DNA of 42,726 nucleotides from Microcystis wesenbergii FACHB-1317 (GCF_014696875.1 NZ_JACJQV010000204.1:1-42726), one strand, 5' to 3'; numbered from the stretch's first letter, positions 1 to 9,242 are shown. Program-made: numbers and translations. Notes: generated by a model from the letters alone, not told the origin.

Positions 1-230
1 ATATTAGCTATGTACACTGGTTCCGGAGGATTGTCTATTCAATTTAAAATTTGATGTTATAGGGGTATTATGCTTGTCAATGTAAAGTTTTATTACAGGA
101 TTCAACGTTTCTGGGTTCCATCCCTTATAATCCCCGTCCATTGCATAACACAAACCGAAGAGCCGTTATTGCGTGGTTATCTGTAAAAGGTAATTCATAT
201 AAATTGCTAACTTAAGCTATAGTCTAATAA

Positions 231-353
231 ATTCAATTGCAAAAGCGGGGAAATCTGTTGCGCTTGCGAGGTGTTTCTGAGATTTCGGCAGCTACAGGGG
301 AAACTAACGCCCCAACCGATTATGTAACCTATCTGATCGAGAAGCATCAGTAA
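231..353 (+). pseudogene. Remnant of a VapB-like antitoxin (C-terminal end, no start codon)
   Basis: A reading frame without a usable ATG runs into a TAA that overlaps the ATG of the PIN-toxin fragment at 353. The C-terminal peptide ends in VTYLIEKHQ, and the stop/start overlap is typical of an antitoxin gene placed directly before its PIN toxin. The frame is closed upstream by a stop at 228, so only about 40 codons remain. Assignment as antitoxin rests on position, not on a recognised domain. Confidence 0.35.
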
Positions 354-505
354 TGGGAGTTCTGATTGATACCAATGTCATTCTTGATTTTCTACAAGAA
401 CGAGAGCTATTTGTGGAAAAAGCAGCAAGATTATTTGAGCGTATTGATGCTGGGGAAATTCAGGGATTTATCGCATCAACGACAATAACTAACATTAGTG
501 GATAG
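353..505 (+). pseudogene. Truncated PIN-domain (VapC-like) toxin fragment
   Basis: The 50-residue product begins MGVLIDTNVILDFLQERE, the classic N-terminus of a PIN ribonuclease with the first metal-binding Asp in the IDTNV motif. It continues through the first helices to ASTTITNIS and then stops. Complete PIN toxins are about 130-140 aa and carry further acidic residues in the second half, so this copy lacks most of the active site. The break lies a few bases from the end of the convergent higBA pair, so arrival of that module, or a deletion beside it, probably removed the 3' part. It should be inactive as a nuclease. Confidence 0.7.
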
Positions 506-516
506 AATGCACAAAA

Positions 517-858
517 TTAGCATTCAGGTCTTGATTCAGCAACGCCTTTGACACTGGCAATGATTTGTCCGATGTCTTGAGGAGTGGCACCTGTTGCCAA
601 CAGCGATGGGATAAGCAATTCCAGTGAAACTGACGGATCGCCATTTTCAGCTTTGGCAATCCGAGGTTGACTAGAGCCGATTTTATTGGCCAGTTCACTT
701 TGAGTCATTATCTTCTGCCGCTGAATTTTCAAACTTTTGCTAAGAGCTAGTTTGATTTCAACAAGGATAATCTCTTCGGGCGTTAACTCTAAAAAGTCGG
801 AAACGGTTCCGATTTTCCAGCCTTTTGATTCCAAAAGCCCTTTTTTAGTCTCTTCCAT
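517..858 (-). CDS. higA: HigA-like antitoxin with XRE helix-turn-helix
   Basis: The 113-aa protein carries an HTH in its second half (about residues 52-80: SELANKIGSSQPRIAKAENG), the typical XRE/Cro fold used by HigA antitoxins to neutralise the toxin and repress their own promoter. The N-terminal 50 residues are probably the toxin-binding extension. The gene follows the toxin gene with a gap of 4 bases, the toxin-first order usual for higBA. Regulation is presumably by autorepression upstream of 1204, where no operator was identified. An alternative is a generic XRE regulator, but the neighbour makes the antitoxin role likely. Confidence 0.8.
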   Translation of the reverse strand: MEETKKGLLESKGWKIGTVSDFLELTPEEIILVEIKLALSKSLKIQRQKIMTQSELANKIGSSQPRIAKAENGDPSVSLELLIPSLLATGATPQDIGQIIASVKGVAESRPEC

Positions 859-862
859 CCTC

Positions 863-1204
863 TTATTCCTGCTGATCAGTATCGTATTTACTCAAGCGTT
901 TCTTACAAACCTCAATTACACTTTTGGGTGTTGCTCTTGTTGTCTTATTAAACACCTCAATAATCAAGATTGCATCTTCATCAATTCGATAAATAATCCT
1001 CCAATTTTTATCGACGTCTCTAATGCGTAGCTCATGACAATGATAGCCTACACTTGGCATAGGACGCGAATGTGGCAAACCAAGGGGTTCGCCTTCCTGT
1101 AGTTGCCTGAGTAAGACACCTGCTTCGATCCGTGCTTCTAAACTGAAAGGTGGGGTCTTGATCTCACCATGCAGCCAAGCTAAAGGTTTGCTTTGATCAG
1201 CCAT
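863..1204 (-). CDS. higB: HigB/Gp49-type mRNA-interferase toxin
   Basis: The 113-aa basic protein has the RelE-like phage-derived Gp49/HigB layout: an N-terminal helix region (SLEARIEAGVLLRQLQEGE), then strands with HELRIRDVDKNWRIIYRID and a C-terminal strand ending in a Lys/Arg-rich tail (VIEVCKKRLSKYD). Family members cleave mRNA at the ribosome. It is first in a two-gene unit with the HTH antitoxin downstream. All of the core fold appears present, so the pair is probably intact. The assignment is by family resemblance and gene pairing. Confidence 0.8.
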   Translation of the reverse strand: MADQSKPLAWLHGEIKTPPFSLEARIEAGVLLRQLQEGEPLGLPHSRPMPSVGYHCHELRIRDVDKNWRIIYRIDEDAILIIEVFNKTTRATPKSVIEVCKKRLSKYDTDQQE

Positions 1205-1426
1205 GATGTGTTTATATCATATCTGATGTACTAAAATATGGCAATCGCCTCACTACTATCTAACAATTCAAAGGTGGCGGAGCGATAAAATATGAACAGT
1301 GAACCTACTTTGAGCAACTCTCAAACTGATTGGTAATCATTAGAGGCGATATTGATAGCGATGTGTGAGATTATTCTTGAGATAATATAAGGTCGATGTC
1401 TGATAACTGATAATTGATCGCTGAAT

Positions 1427-3862
1427 TTAACTTCTTAAAGAAACTTGGAACTGTTTAACTAAAGCTTCTCGCACTTTTGTCATTAAGGGTTCCACCTCTT
1501 CATCGGTTAAAGTTCGATCGCTGGCACGATAGACTAAACTAAAGGCCAAACTACAATGATTTTCTGGCACATTCTGCCCCTGATAGCGATCGAATAATTC
1601 GACTTTTTCTAAGAGATTACCTCCAGCATTTTTGATAGTTTTTGTCAATCTATCTACGGGTATATCTGTAGAAACAAAGAAGGCGATATCTCGCGCTGCC
1701 CCCGGATAGGTAGAATAGACCTGTAAACGTGGGGTAATTTTGGCACTATCGCTAAGAGTTGCTAACAGGATCGGGAACTGGATTTCAAAGGCATAAACTG
1801 TCTCAATTAATCCCTTTTGCTGACGCAATTGCGGGTGTAGTTGACCGAATATACCTAGGCGTTGTTTGCCAATCCATAAAGATGCTGTTCGTCCGGGGTG
1901 AAAACGCGCATCTTCGGCATATTTTTCGTAGCTTACTGTCAGCGAAAGGCGATCGAATACTGCTTCTAAAATCCCTTTTGCTTCGTACCAAGTCATGGCT
2001 ACCTCTTTACCCGATCGCAGCCAACGTCCAGCAGGGAAGAAATCACCGCCAAAAATACCGGCAATTGCATCGTATTCCTTGATATTATCCGATTCTAAGC
2101 GGAAAACTCGCCCGATCTCGAAGCCATTTAAGGCCCCGTTACCCTGAGACTGATTATACTCAAACGCTTCGATTAAACCGTCTAGGAGATTAGTCCGCAA
2201 AGCAGAATACTCGACAAAAAGGGGATTAGCGAGGACAACTTCCGCTAATTCCGGTTTAACTAGGGAATACTGGACTAATTCCGTCAAACCCACTGCGCGA
2301 AAAGCTTCCCGCAGCCGACGCTGTATAGTTTCCTCAAAGGATAATCCTCCGGCTGCGGTTTTTGCCGGCAAAGTATCGACAAAGCGATCGTATCCGTACA
2401 GTCGCGCCACTTCTTCAATTAAGTCAATTTCTCGTTCTAAATCCCGATAACGGTAGTCTGGCACTGTCACGGTCCACAGAACAGGATTTTTTGAGGTTAA
2501 CTGTAATTCACAGCCTAAATTGCCTAAAATCCGTTCCACATCTTCGGCGATAATTTCACCGATCGCACCATTATCTAGGGTAACTTGACCCAGTAGCTGC
2601 TGCAAACGTTGTAAACGCAATTCGATCGAACCACTGGACTGATCGGCGCGATAATCAGCTTTAACCTGACTGCTGACAGTTCCCCCAGCTAACTCTAGAA
2701 TCAAATCGATCGCCCTTTGACAAGCATATTCCAAAGCGGCGGGATTAACACCGCGTTCATAGCGTCCGGAAGATTCGCTGCGTAAACCCTGCGCTTTTGA
2801 GGAACGACGGATGGCGATCGGATCGAATAAAGCCGACTCTAGCACAAGATTAACGGTTTCCTCGTTAACTTCCGTATCTTGACCTCCCATCACTCCTGCT
2901 AAAGCTACCGGCTTATTATTGGCAGTAATTAACAAATTAAACTCTTTTAAGCTTCTTTCCTGACCATCAAGAGTAATAATTTTTTCCCCTTCCTCGGCAA
3001 AACGGACCCCAATAGTAACGGATTTACCTCCGGCAAAACTCTGTAAACGATCGCGATCGAAAGCGTGTAAGGGTTGTCCCCACTCCAAAAGTACATAATT
3101 AGTAATATCGACCACATTATTGATCGATCGCAATCCGGCAGCCTGTAAACGCTGTTGCAACCATAGCGGAGATGGGCCAATTTTTACCCCCTCGATCACC
3201 GTACCAATATAAGCAGGACAGGCTTTATTTTCTGATATTTCCAGAGATAAATCTTTTTTAGGGGAAAATTCCCCTAATTTCACTTTTGGTAGGCTTAATT
3301 CTCCTCCTGTCAAAGCCGCCACTTCTCGCGCGACTCCGATCATACTCAAAGCATCGGCACGGTTAGCGGTGGGAGAAATATCTAAAATCACCTCATCGAG
3401 TCCTAAAAGGGGACGAACATCTGTACCTAAAGGGAGATTTTCCTGACTAAAAATGTGGATTCCTTCAGAATCCTTAGTTAATCCTAATTCTGCGAGGGAA
3501 CAGATCATCCCTTCCGATTTTACCCCGCGCAATTTAGCCGGTTTAATCGTTAAATTGATTTTGGGTAAATAAGTTCCCAAAGTAGCCACAGGAACTAGAA
3601 TATCAGCCCTAGCATTGGGCGCACCACAGACAATTGTACTAAGATTTTCCTGACCGATATCCACCTGACAGACACTTAATTTATCCGCATTGGGATGGGG
3701 TTGGCGATCGATAATTTTACCAATAACCACACCCTTTGCCCATTCTCGGCGATCCTCGATCTCTTCCACTTCTATTCCCGCAATTGTCAATAATTCGGCT
3801 AATTCTTGGGGAGATTGGGCGACTTTGACTAATTCTCGTAACCAGTTGATCGAAATCCGCAT
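1427..3862 (-). CDS. pheT: Phenylalanyl-tRNA synthetase beta subunit
   Basis: This 811-aa protein is the beta chain of the alpha2/beta2 enzyme that charges tRNA-Phe in the cytoplasm. Domains in order are an EMAP-like tRNA-binding domain (about 40-150, with [14 protein letters not shown]), the B3/B4 editing region (about 205-380), the B5 domain (about 405-480), the inactive catalytic-like core with [13 protein letters not shown], and the C-terminal ferredoxin-fold anticodon-binding domain (about 715-811). Length matches cyanobacterial PheT. The start [12 protein letters not shown] is the standard N-terminus. pheS is not in the window, as is normal in cyanobacteria where the two are unlinked. 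A part of this gene is duplicated at 5685-5967. Confidence 0.97.
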   Translation of the reverse strand: MRISINWLRELVKVAQSPQELAELLTIAGIEVEEIEDRREWAKGVVIGKIIDRQPHPNADKLSVCQVDIGQENLSTIVCGAPNARADILVPVATLGTYLPKINLTIKPAKLRGVKSEGMICSLAELGLTKDSEGIHIFSQENLPLGTDVRPLLGLDEVILDISPTANRADALSMIGVAREVAALTGGELSLPKVKLGEFSPKKDLSLEISENKACPAYIGTVIEGVKIGPSPLWLQQRLQAAGLRSINNVVDITNYVLLEWGQPLHAFDRDRLQSFAGGKSVTIGVRFAEEGEKIITLDGQERSLKEFNLLITANNKPVALAGVMGGQDTEVNEETVNLVLESALFDPIAIRRSSKAQGLRSESSGRYERGVNPAALEYACQRAIDLILELAGGTVSSQVKADYRADQSSGSIELRLQRLQQLLGQVTLDNGAIGEIIAEDVERILGNLGCELQLTSKNPVLWTVTVPDYRYRDLEREIDLIEEVARLYGYDRFVDTLPAKTAAGGLSFEETIQRRLREAFRAVGLTELVQYSLVKPELAEVVLANPLFVEYSALRTNLLDGLIEAFEYNQSQGNGALNGFEIGRVFRLESDNIKEYDAIAGIFGGDFFPAGRWLRSGKEVAMTWYEAKGILEAVFDRLSLTVSYEKYAEDARFHPGRTASLWIGKQRLGIFGQLHPQLRQQKGLIETVYAFEIQFPILLATLSDSAKITPRLQVYSTYPGAARDIAFFVSTDIPVDRLTKTIKNAGGNLLEKVELFDRYQGQNVPENHCSLAFSLVYRASDRTLTDEEVEPLMTKVREALVKQFQVSLRS

Positions 3863-4087
3863 CGTTAATTCTTGCTTGCCGTTGGTTCTTAACTATTGTA
3901 AACCGTGGGTAGTCAATGATTTAGAGATTAGGGCCGATCGGCTGTTAAAATGTTAGGGGGAGGATGGAAGAACTGTGTAAATAACCGCTCATTTTCCTTG
4001 GCCAGGAGTGATATTATCTTTGAACAGATTACCGATAATTTGGGGAGATAATCAGTAGTTAGCTATCTATATCAAAAAGGATTATTG

Positions 4088-4654
4088 ATGCCACCCGATC
4101 AAATAGAAAACCTCCTCAAGGGAATTTTGAGACAATACCAAAGTTCTTTTAGTGACAAAATCTATGGAGAAGAAAATGATGATTATGATTCGCTTATGAG
4201 GGTATTTGGAATTACTCCTAGTTTAAAAAGGGAAAATCGTCAGTATTGGGGCAGGGAACTAGGAATGTGTTGGCAACGTCTGGTGACAGAAGTTTTTAAG
4301 GCTAATTGTTTAGATTATCAACCAGCTTTAAAGATTGCAGATGATCAACCTTGTGACTGCATTTTAGGTAGAGATGCCACCGATACTAAATATAGAATTG
4401 GTTCGGGAGATTCTGGCACACTTAAAAAGTTTAAACAGTATGGAAAACTATTACAGGAAAGAGGACTTAGACCTATTTTACTGATTGTGCGAGAGGATAA
4501 CTTACCAGCAGCGATTAAAGCTTGTCATCTGGGTGGCTGGACTGTTTTGCAGGGCCAACAAAGTTTTGATTATATACTTGAGCGCAGTGGGTTCGATTTG
4601 CTGAAAACTTTTGATAAATTTTCTGAAACACAGGAGTTTTATATTGCCCGATGA
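4088..4654 (+). CDS. Type II restriction endonuclease (PD-(D/E)XK type), system 1
   Basis: The 188-aa protein ends with a 4-base ATGA overlap with a DNA methyltransferase gene, the usual sign of a co-translated restriction-modification pair. A PD-(D/E)XK-like site is visible: PCD at 88-90 followed nine residues later by DTK at 99-101, then a conserved-looking YRIGSGDSGTLKKFKQYG. Recognition sequence is not predictable. The ATG at 4088 was chosen because AAAAGG lies a normal distance upstream; a TTG immediately before it (4085) is an alternative. The gene is AT-rich and lacks the HIP1 octamers of neighbouring chromosomal genes, in keeping with transfer. The role is inferred mainly from context and this motif. 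Confidence 0.7.
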   Translation: MPPDQIENLLKGILRQYQSSFSDKIYGEENDDYDSLMRVFGITPSLKRENRQYWGRELGMCWQRLVTEVFKANCLDYQPALKIADDQPCDCILGRDATDTKYRIGSGDSGTLKKFKQYGKLLQERGLRPILLIVREDNLPAAIKACHLGGWTVLQGQQSFDYILERSGFDLLKTFDKFSETQEFYIAR

Positions 4655-5589
4655 ATATCTCAAAAAGATGGCAACTTCTGCACGGTGATTGTAGAGAACT
4701 TCTCACTTTACTAGAAGAATCTAGTATATCTTGTGTGATCACAGATCCACCCTATAATTATGAGTTCATTGGCAGAAATTGGGATCATGATGAAATCCAA
4801 AGACGCAGAGAACGCATTCAAAACAGTTCCACACTGGTAAAAAATATTCCCTATGGAAGTGGGTTAGCTGGTGGGGTTCGCAATGAGCGTTGGTATCAAC
4901 GCAATCGCGAAAATGTGGTCAATTATATTGAATGGGCAACAGATTGGTCAAAGGAACTAATGCGTGTTTGTAAAAGCGGGGCTGTTGTCGCTGTTTTTAG
5001 TAGCACAAGAACACTGGCTCATATTCAGATTGCTCTTGAAAATGCCGGTTTTTATGCTAGAGATGTGCTGGTTTATAGACGACATTCAGGCATTCCTAAA
5101 GGATTAAATATTGAGAAAAAACTTGACAAAATTGGTGATACTAATGCCAAACAATGGCAAGGTTGGCATACTTGCTTGAGAAATGAATGGGAAGCTATAG
5201 TTATTGTGCAGAAGCCTCTAAAAAACAATTATATTGAAACTATACAAATGACTGGATTAGGTCCCTTTAAAGCTATACTAAGTGACGGCTCTTTTCAATC
5301 CAATATTTTAGAGGGCTTTTCTAAAGGACGGGATGAAAATTTTGATGAGCATTGTACGATTAAACCTTTATCATTGATTAGAAAACTGCTCGAGTTATTT
5401 CTACCACAGGATAACAGTCATATAGTTCTCGATCCTTTTGCTGGAACGGGTACAACTTTAATTGCCGCTCTAGAATTAGGTTATCAGACTATTGGTATTG
5501 AAATTGAAGCTCAGTATATTAATATCATTCAACAACGTTTGGGGGAATATTTTGGCAAGATCGGACAGGAATTTGAGGTATTTGATTAG
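4651..5589 (+). CDS. DNA amino-methyltransferase (N6-adenine or N4-cytosine), beta class
   Basis: The 312-aa protein transfers a methyl group from S-adenosylmethionine to an exocyclic amino group of DNA. The catalytic motif TDPPY is near the N-terminus (residues 31-35) and the SAM-binding motif DPFAGTGTT near the C-terminus (about 261-269). This permuted order defines the beta class. The stretch between them holds the target-recognition region. It overlaps the upstream nuclease gene by 4 bases and would protect the host from it. The beta order and DPPY do not decide between adenine and cytosine as target. It is probably cotranscribed from the promoter ahead of 4088. Confidence 0.9.
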   Translation: MNISKRWQLLHGDCRELLTLLEESSISCVITDPPYNYEFIGRNWDHDEIQRRRERIQNSSTLVKNIPYGSGLAGGVRNERWYQRNRENVVNYIEWATDWSKELMRVCKSGAVVAVFSSTRTLAHIQIALENAGFYARDVLVYRRHSGIPKGLNIEKKLDKIGDTNAKQWQGWHTCLRNEWEAIVIVQKPLKNNYIETIQMTGLGPFKAILSDGSFQSNILEGFSKGRDENFDEHCTIKPLSLIRKLLELFLPQDNSHIVLDPFAGTGTTLIAALELGYQTIGIEIEAQYINIIQQRLGEYFGKIGQEFEVFD

Positions 5590-5684
5590 TCAATCTAAAA
5601 AGTTAACAATAATAACCGCTAGGGTAGAAAATCGGCTCAACAATAAATCCCTCGGAGAATTAAGGAGAGTTAGTCAAGCTGAGG

Positions 5685-5967
5685 ACATAATTAGTAATAT
5701 CGACCAGATTATTGAGCGATCGCAATCTGGCAGCCTGTAAACGCTGTTGCAACCATAGCGGAGATGGGCGAATTTTTACCCCCTCGATCACCGTACCAAT
5801 ATAAGCAGGACAAGCTTTATTTTCTGATATTTCCAGAGATAAATCTTTTTTAGGGGAAAATTCCCGTAATTTCACTTTTGGTAGGCTTAATCCTCCCCCC
5901 AGTTGCTCGAAATCCCCATCGTTAATTCTTGCTTGCCGTTGGTTCTTAACTATTGTAAACCGTGGGT
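5685..5967 (-). repeat. Partial duplicate of the 5' part of pheT with an internal deletion
   Basis: Bases 5685-5899 repeat pheT 3093-3307 with only about six mismatches in the first 205 bases, and 5899-5967 repeats 3842-3910, which is the pheT start codon region and its upstream sequence. The roughly 534 bases between these segments in pheT are missing, with the junction in a C-rich stretch. The copy is in the same orientation as pheT, so restriction-modification system 1 is bracketed by direct repeats. The encoded peptide is recognisably PheT ([17 protein letters not shown]) but cannot make a functional protein. The remaining bases from 5590 to 5684 and 5968 to 6059 show no gene. Confidence 0.93.
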
Positions 5968-6059
5968 TGTCACCGCGACCGGGTTGGCAGGAAAGCTCGC
6001 TTTCAGGTTTGCTGGGGATACTCATTTTTAAAAGTTGCCTTCAGCCAATTGTTATTATA

Positions 6060-6070
6060 GACTATAAGTT
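6060..6070 (+). promoter_or_regulatory. Possible C-protein half-site upstream of the C5 methyltransferase gene
   Basis: GACTATAAGTT differs in one base from the right half GACTATAAGTC of the C-box at 8491-8501. It lies 19 bases before the methyltransferase start codon and next to a possible -10 (TATTAT, 6053-6058). No second half-site is visible on its left. If bound by the C protein it would act as a single-site repressor of the methyltransferase. This is inference from sequence similarity. Confidence 0.45.
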
Positions 6071-6089
6071 ACATGGAGTAAGAAAATCG

Positions 6090-7430
6090 ATGAGGAAAGC
6101 AATCAGTCTATTTGCCTGTGGTGGAATTGGAGATATGGCTCTTCGCTCTGGGGGATTTGAAGTTGTAGTGGCGAATGAATTATTGAAAGATCGTGCAGAA
6201 GTATTTAAATTTAACCACCCAGAATCATTAATGATTATTGGGGATATATGGGATAAAAAAAATGAGATAGTTGCAGAAACAAAGCAGCGACTCTCTGGAC
6301 AAAATTTAGACATTGTTTTTGCGACTCCTCCCTGCCAAGGTATGTCTAGAAATGGCAGAGGTAAGCTGCTTAATTCTATTCGTAAAGGCTCAAAAAATGA
6401 AATCGACCAGAGAAATTTATTAATCATTCCCACCCTAGAAGTTTTTCTGGCTAGTGGAGCAGAAACACTGGTCATGGAAAATGTGCCAGAAATGCAAAAT
6501 ACTTATATACCCTTGACCGAGAAAGACGATTATTTAGTAAATATTTTATGTTATATAAAACAGCGTATTGGTGATAAATTTTTGAGTTCGATTAGCATTA
6601 TAGATTTTGCTGATTATGGAGTCCCGCAGAATCGTCAACGACTTATTTCAATATTTACTAAAAATGAGAAACTGAAGAATTATTTAAAAAAGAACAATTC
6701 TCTTTTTCCTAAACCAACTCATAGTAAAGAAGGATTAGAACTTCCTAGATGGAAAACTGTTCGAGACGCAATATATCATTTACCACCACTTGACTCTCAA
6801 CGAACAGAAACTGCTAAATCCGATGATATACCATATCACTATGTACCCCTATTAGATGAAGAAAAATATTTTTGGATCAGTAATACACCAGAAGAAAAAA
6901 GTTCATTTGATAATCAATGTATTAATCCTGTTTGTAGATATAATGGTAATCCAACACACAGCGCACGCAAAAATAATGAAGGAATTAATAGAGCTAGTAC
7001 AGAAACCCCCCTTTACTGCCTTAAATGTGGACACATTCTTCCTCGTCCATGGGTTAAAGAAGATGGAAAATACAGGTTGATGAAAGGTTATACCAGTGCC
7101 TATAAAAGAATGAGTTGGGACGCACCAGCCAGTACAATTACACGAAATCTCTCCTATGCTTGTAGTGACAATAAACTACATCCTATTCAAAATAGAGTAT
7201 TATCTCTGTATGAAGCAATGATTCTTCATACAATTACCGAATACCCATTTTCATGGAAACGGGCAGATGACAAAAGAGTTAGTGATAAACTAATTAGAGA
7301 GTTAATTGGCGAAAGTATCCCACCTGCTGGATTACAAAAAATATTTGATCATTTAGTATCCATCCTCAATGATGATTGTTCTCTTGAGGAGCAAATCAAG
7401 GAAAAATATCAGCAGCTCTGTCTATTTTGA
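6090..7430 (+). CDS. DNA cytosine-5 methyltransferase with inserted Cys cluster, system 2
   Basis: The 446-aa protein has the C5-methyltransferase motifs in order: motif I SLFACGGIGDMAL near residue 7, motif IV with the catalytic Cys in TPPCQGMS, motif VI MENVPEM, motif VIII YGVPQNRQRLI, and C-terminal motifs IX (LSLYEAMILH) and X (LIGESIPPAG). Before motif IX a segment with a Cys pair (CINPVC) and a later CLKCGH looks like a zinc ribbon and is not part of the standard core. It replaces or extends the target-recognition domain. ATG 6090 fits the motif I spacing and has GGAG 11 bases upstream. The 3' end overlaps the convergent endonuclease gene by 9 bases. It protects against that endonuclease. 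Confidence 0.93.
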   Translation: MRKAISLFACGGIGDMALRSGGFEVVVANELLKDRAEVFKFNHPESLMIIGDIWDKKNEIVAETKQRLSGQNLDIVFATPPCQGMSRNGRGKLLNSIRKGSKNEIDQRNLLIIPTLEVFLASGAETLVMENVPEMQNTYIPLTEKDDYLVNILCYIKQRIGDKFLSSISIIDFADYGVPQNRQRLISIFTKNEKLKNYLKKNNSLFPKPTHSKEGLELPRWKTVRDAIYHLPPLDSQRTETAKSDDIPYHYVPLLDEEKYFWISNTPEEKSSFDNQCINPVCRYNGNPTHSARKNNEGINRASTETPLYCLKCGHILPRPWVKEDGKYRLMKGYTSAYKRMSWDAPASTITRNLSYACSDNKLHPIQNRVLSLYEAMILHTITEYPFSWKRADDKRVSDKLIRELIGESIPPAGLQKIFDHLVSILNDDCSLEEQIKEKYQQLCLF

Positions 7431-8192
7431 AATTAAATTGTCTTTGTTATATTTGTTGACAAAATTAATATATCTATCGTCATTCTTGATCATAATCCAG
7501 TTTTTATACATTTTCTTAACGCCTTGTCGTGACATAATTGAGACGCTAGTTGTTCTTCCACCGCCTTCTTTTGGCTGAACAATTTTCCCCCAATCATTGT
7601 CAGTTAAGTTGTTGCCAAAAAATACAGCAACTATTTGAGGTATAGTATTCTCAAAATCCCAGAGAATGCCAATAAGATTGTTAGTTTCTCTATGGTGAGC
7701 CTTCCAATCATAGCTTTTCATTACCTCGATTCTTGTGTCTCCCATATCGGGTTTTTCTTTTCCAGTCTTCTTTAATTCTCTTGGTGTAGGAACACTGCCA
7801 CAAGTGGCTTTAACCTCTACTCCCCCATTAGCAAATGGACTAAATGGAGACTTATCTCGCATTCGTCTTTCTTGGGAAAGTTGTTCAAAAAAAACTTTGC
7901 CATTTTTATCCATTAACAGCAAATCTGGATAGCCGTCTTGATGCGGATTGTTGATAAATAATCCCTGGGATTTATTGGCAAATTCTATGGCAAATAGCTC
8001 ACCAATAAATGCAGAAAGATTTCTCATACCTAGAATTCTAAATATATCTACTGGTATATCTTGGACTATTTTTTTAACAACAGAATGACATTCAACTAAT
8101 GAATGCTCAAATATGACTTTATCGATAGTTATTTTCTGACCCTGTTTTGAGAAAAAGCTGGTATCAGAATGTTTATTTATGATATAACTCAT
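7422..8192 (-). CDS. Type II restriction endonuclease, system 2
   Basis: The 256-aa protein carries a PD-(D/E)XK site: PD at 89-90 in GYPDLLLMD and EVK at 126-128 in GGVEVKATCG, both followed by plausible core strands. The gene lies between a C5 methyltransferase (convergent, 9-base overlap) and a controller gene that it overlaps, which makes the endonuclease role strong even though I do not recognise the specificity. Start ATG 8192 has GGAAG 8 bases upstream; a further in-frame ATG at 8228 would extend it inside the C gene but lacks such a site. Expression should depend on the C protein, so that nuclease appears only after methylation is established. Confidence 0.8.
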   Translation of the reverse strand: MSYIINKHSDTSFFSKQGQKITIDKVIFEHSLVECHSVVKKIVQDIPVDIFRILGMRNLSAFIGELFAIEFANKSQGLFINNPHQDGYPDLLLMDKNGKVFFEQLSQERRMRDKSPFSPFANGGVEVKATCGSVPTPRELKKTGKEKPDMGDTRIEVMKSYDWKAHHRETNNLIGILWDFENTIPQIVAVFFGNNLTDNDWGKIVQPKEGGGRTTSVSIMSRQGVKKMYKNWIMIKNDDRYINFVNKYNKDNLISK

Positions 8193-8418
8193 TAATTTCT
8201 TCCGCAACAGTATTGACAAAAGTAACAATATCCATATCCAGAGCTGAAATAATTTGTTCTAAGGAGTCCAAAGTAATGTTTCTTACTCCCCTTTCAACTC
8301 CAGATATGTAGGTTCTGTCAAGATTAGCTCTATACCCTAAAGCTTCTTGACTCAGATTACGTTTCTTCCGCAATTTTCTTACAGTCACAGCAACAGCAGT
8401 GACTAGCTTTCCTGCCAT
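8173..8418 (-). CDS. Restriction-modification controller (C) protein
   Basis: The 81-aa protein is almost entirely an XRE-type HTH. The segment RKKRNLSQEALGYRANLDRT followed by YISGVERG matches the characteristic C-protein helix-turn-helix (compare C.PvuII-type proteins with NLDRTYISG). C proteins are dimers that bind C-boxes, first activating and then repressing their own promoter and that of the endonuclease. It overlaps the endonuclease gene by 20 bases (ATG 8192 versus stop at 8173), so both are read from one transcript. A near-perfect C-box lies 58-83 bases before the start. No clear ribosome binding site precedes ATG 8418; leaderless translation, known for other C genes, is possible. 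Confidence 0.92.
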   Translation of the reverse strand: MAGKLVTAVAVTVRKLRKKRNLSQEALGYRANLDRTYISGVERGVRNITLDSLEQIISALDMDIVTFVNTVAEEINELYHK

Positions 8419-8475
8419 ATATAAACTACCAAAGAAGATATTGAAATTCTCTACAGTCCATTTTCCTTCTATGAT

Positions 8476-8501
8476 GACTATTAATCTACGGACTATAAGT
8501 C
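8476..8501 (-). promoter_or_regulatory. C-box operator of the C/endonuclease promoter
   Basis: Two half-sites, GACTATTAATC (8476-8486) and GACTATAAGTC (8491-8501), are separated by the 4-base spacer TACG. This matches the established C-box layout of a GACT-N3-AGTC type half-site, 4-base spacer, second half-site. The site lies upstream of the C gene on the minus strand, where the timing switch of such systems acts. Confidence 0.85.
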
Positions 8502-8570
8502 ACAAAAGCTGATTCTGAATAAACCTGTATTCGGGAGCGGCAAAAACTCTGATTTTGTGTTTGACTAAAA

Positions 8571-9242
8571 ATGTATCCTAAAGATTGCCATACCGTTGCG
8601 ATTCTATCCGTGCCTTACTATTCCCAATATCCCGACGCTTTTACTCCCAGTTATCTGAGCGAACTACAAGGACAGATCCTCGCTTGTCCCCACTTCACAG
8701 TTAACAATTTAAATCGAGATTTCGTTAAAACCAAAGGCTTTTCTATCGCTTTTCGACGCACACAAATCAGCGAAGTCGAACGAATGTTTCCCTATTTTAA
8801 ACCCTATCTTGATCGCAGTTTACAAGCTGACTGCAACGCTTTTTATCTTAATCCCTTACTCCTACAAACCGGTTCACGCGTCGATCCCCATATCGATCGC
8901 TCCCTGCGCTCCTATTGTAAAACAATCGATCCCCCGCTCCTAGTTAGCGTCCTTTATGTGCAGGTTCCTAGGGATATTCAAGGGGGGGAACTGGTACTAG
9001 CAAACCGTAATCGTTCCGTGGCCCAGATTCGTCCTTGTGCTAACACCCTGATCCTCTTTCAAGGAGATCTCACCCATTCAGTTAATCCCGTTAGCTGTTC
9101 TGGTATTCGTCTGAGTCTTGTCTGCGAACAATATCGTTTAGATGCCGAAGAATTGCGAGAGATTCCCGAAATGCAGATAGAATCGCGAACCATAAAACCA
9201 GAAAAGAAAAAAAAGAAAGATCGGGTCGTTGCCCTACAATAA
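8571..9242 (+). CDS. 2-oxoglutarate/Fe(II)-dependent oxygenase
   Basis: The 223-aa protein has the iron-binding facial triad of the prolyl-4-hydroxylase-like superfamily: H107-x-D109 in VDPHIDRSL and H169 in DLTHSVNPV, followed by R180 (GIRLSL) for 2-oxoglutarate. The order and spacing of these in a double-stranded beta helix are standard. The C-terminus is a short Lys-rich tail. Substrate is not deducible. The gene is 27 bases upstream of mlaF on the same strand, so they may be cotranscribed, though no functional link is evident. Confidence 0.8.
   Translation: MYPKDCHTVAILSVPYYSQYPDAFTPSYLSELQGQILACPHFTVNNLNRDFVKTKGFSIAFRRTQISEVERMFPYFKPYLDRSLQADCNAFYLNPLLLQTGSRVDPHIDRSLRSYCKTIDPPLLVSVLYVQVPRDIQGGELVLANRNRSVAQIRPCANTLILFQGDLTHSVNPVSCSGIRLSLVCEQYRLDAEELREIPEMQIESRTIKPEKKKKKDRVVALQ

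Noticed and set aside
8418-8461. Eleven-codon leader ORF before the C gene (ATG 8461, minus strand)
   Set aside because: It has an AAGGA just upstream but is too short and lacks any other support; possibly relevant to regulation but not annotated.
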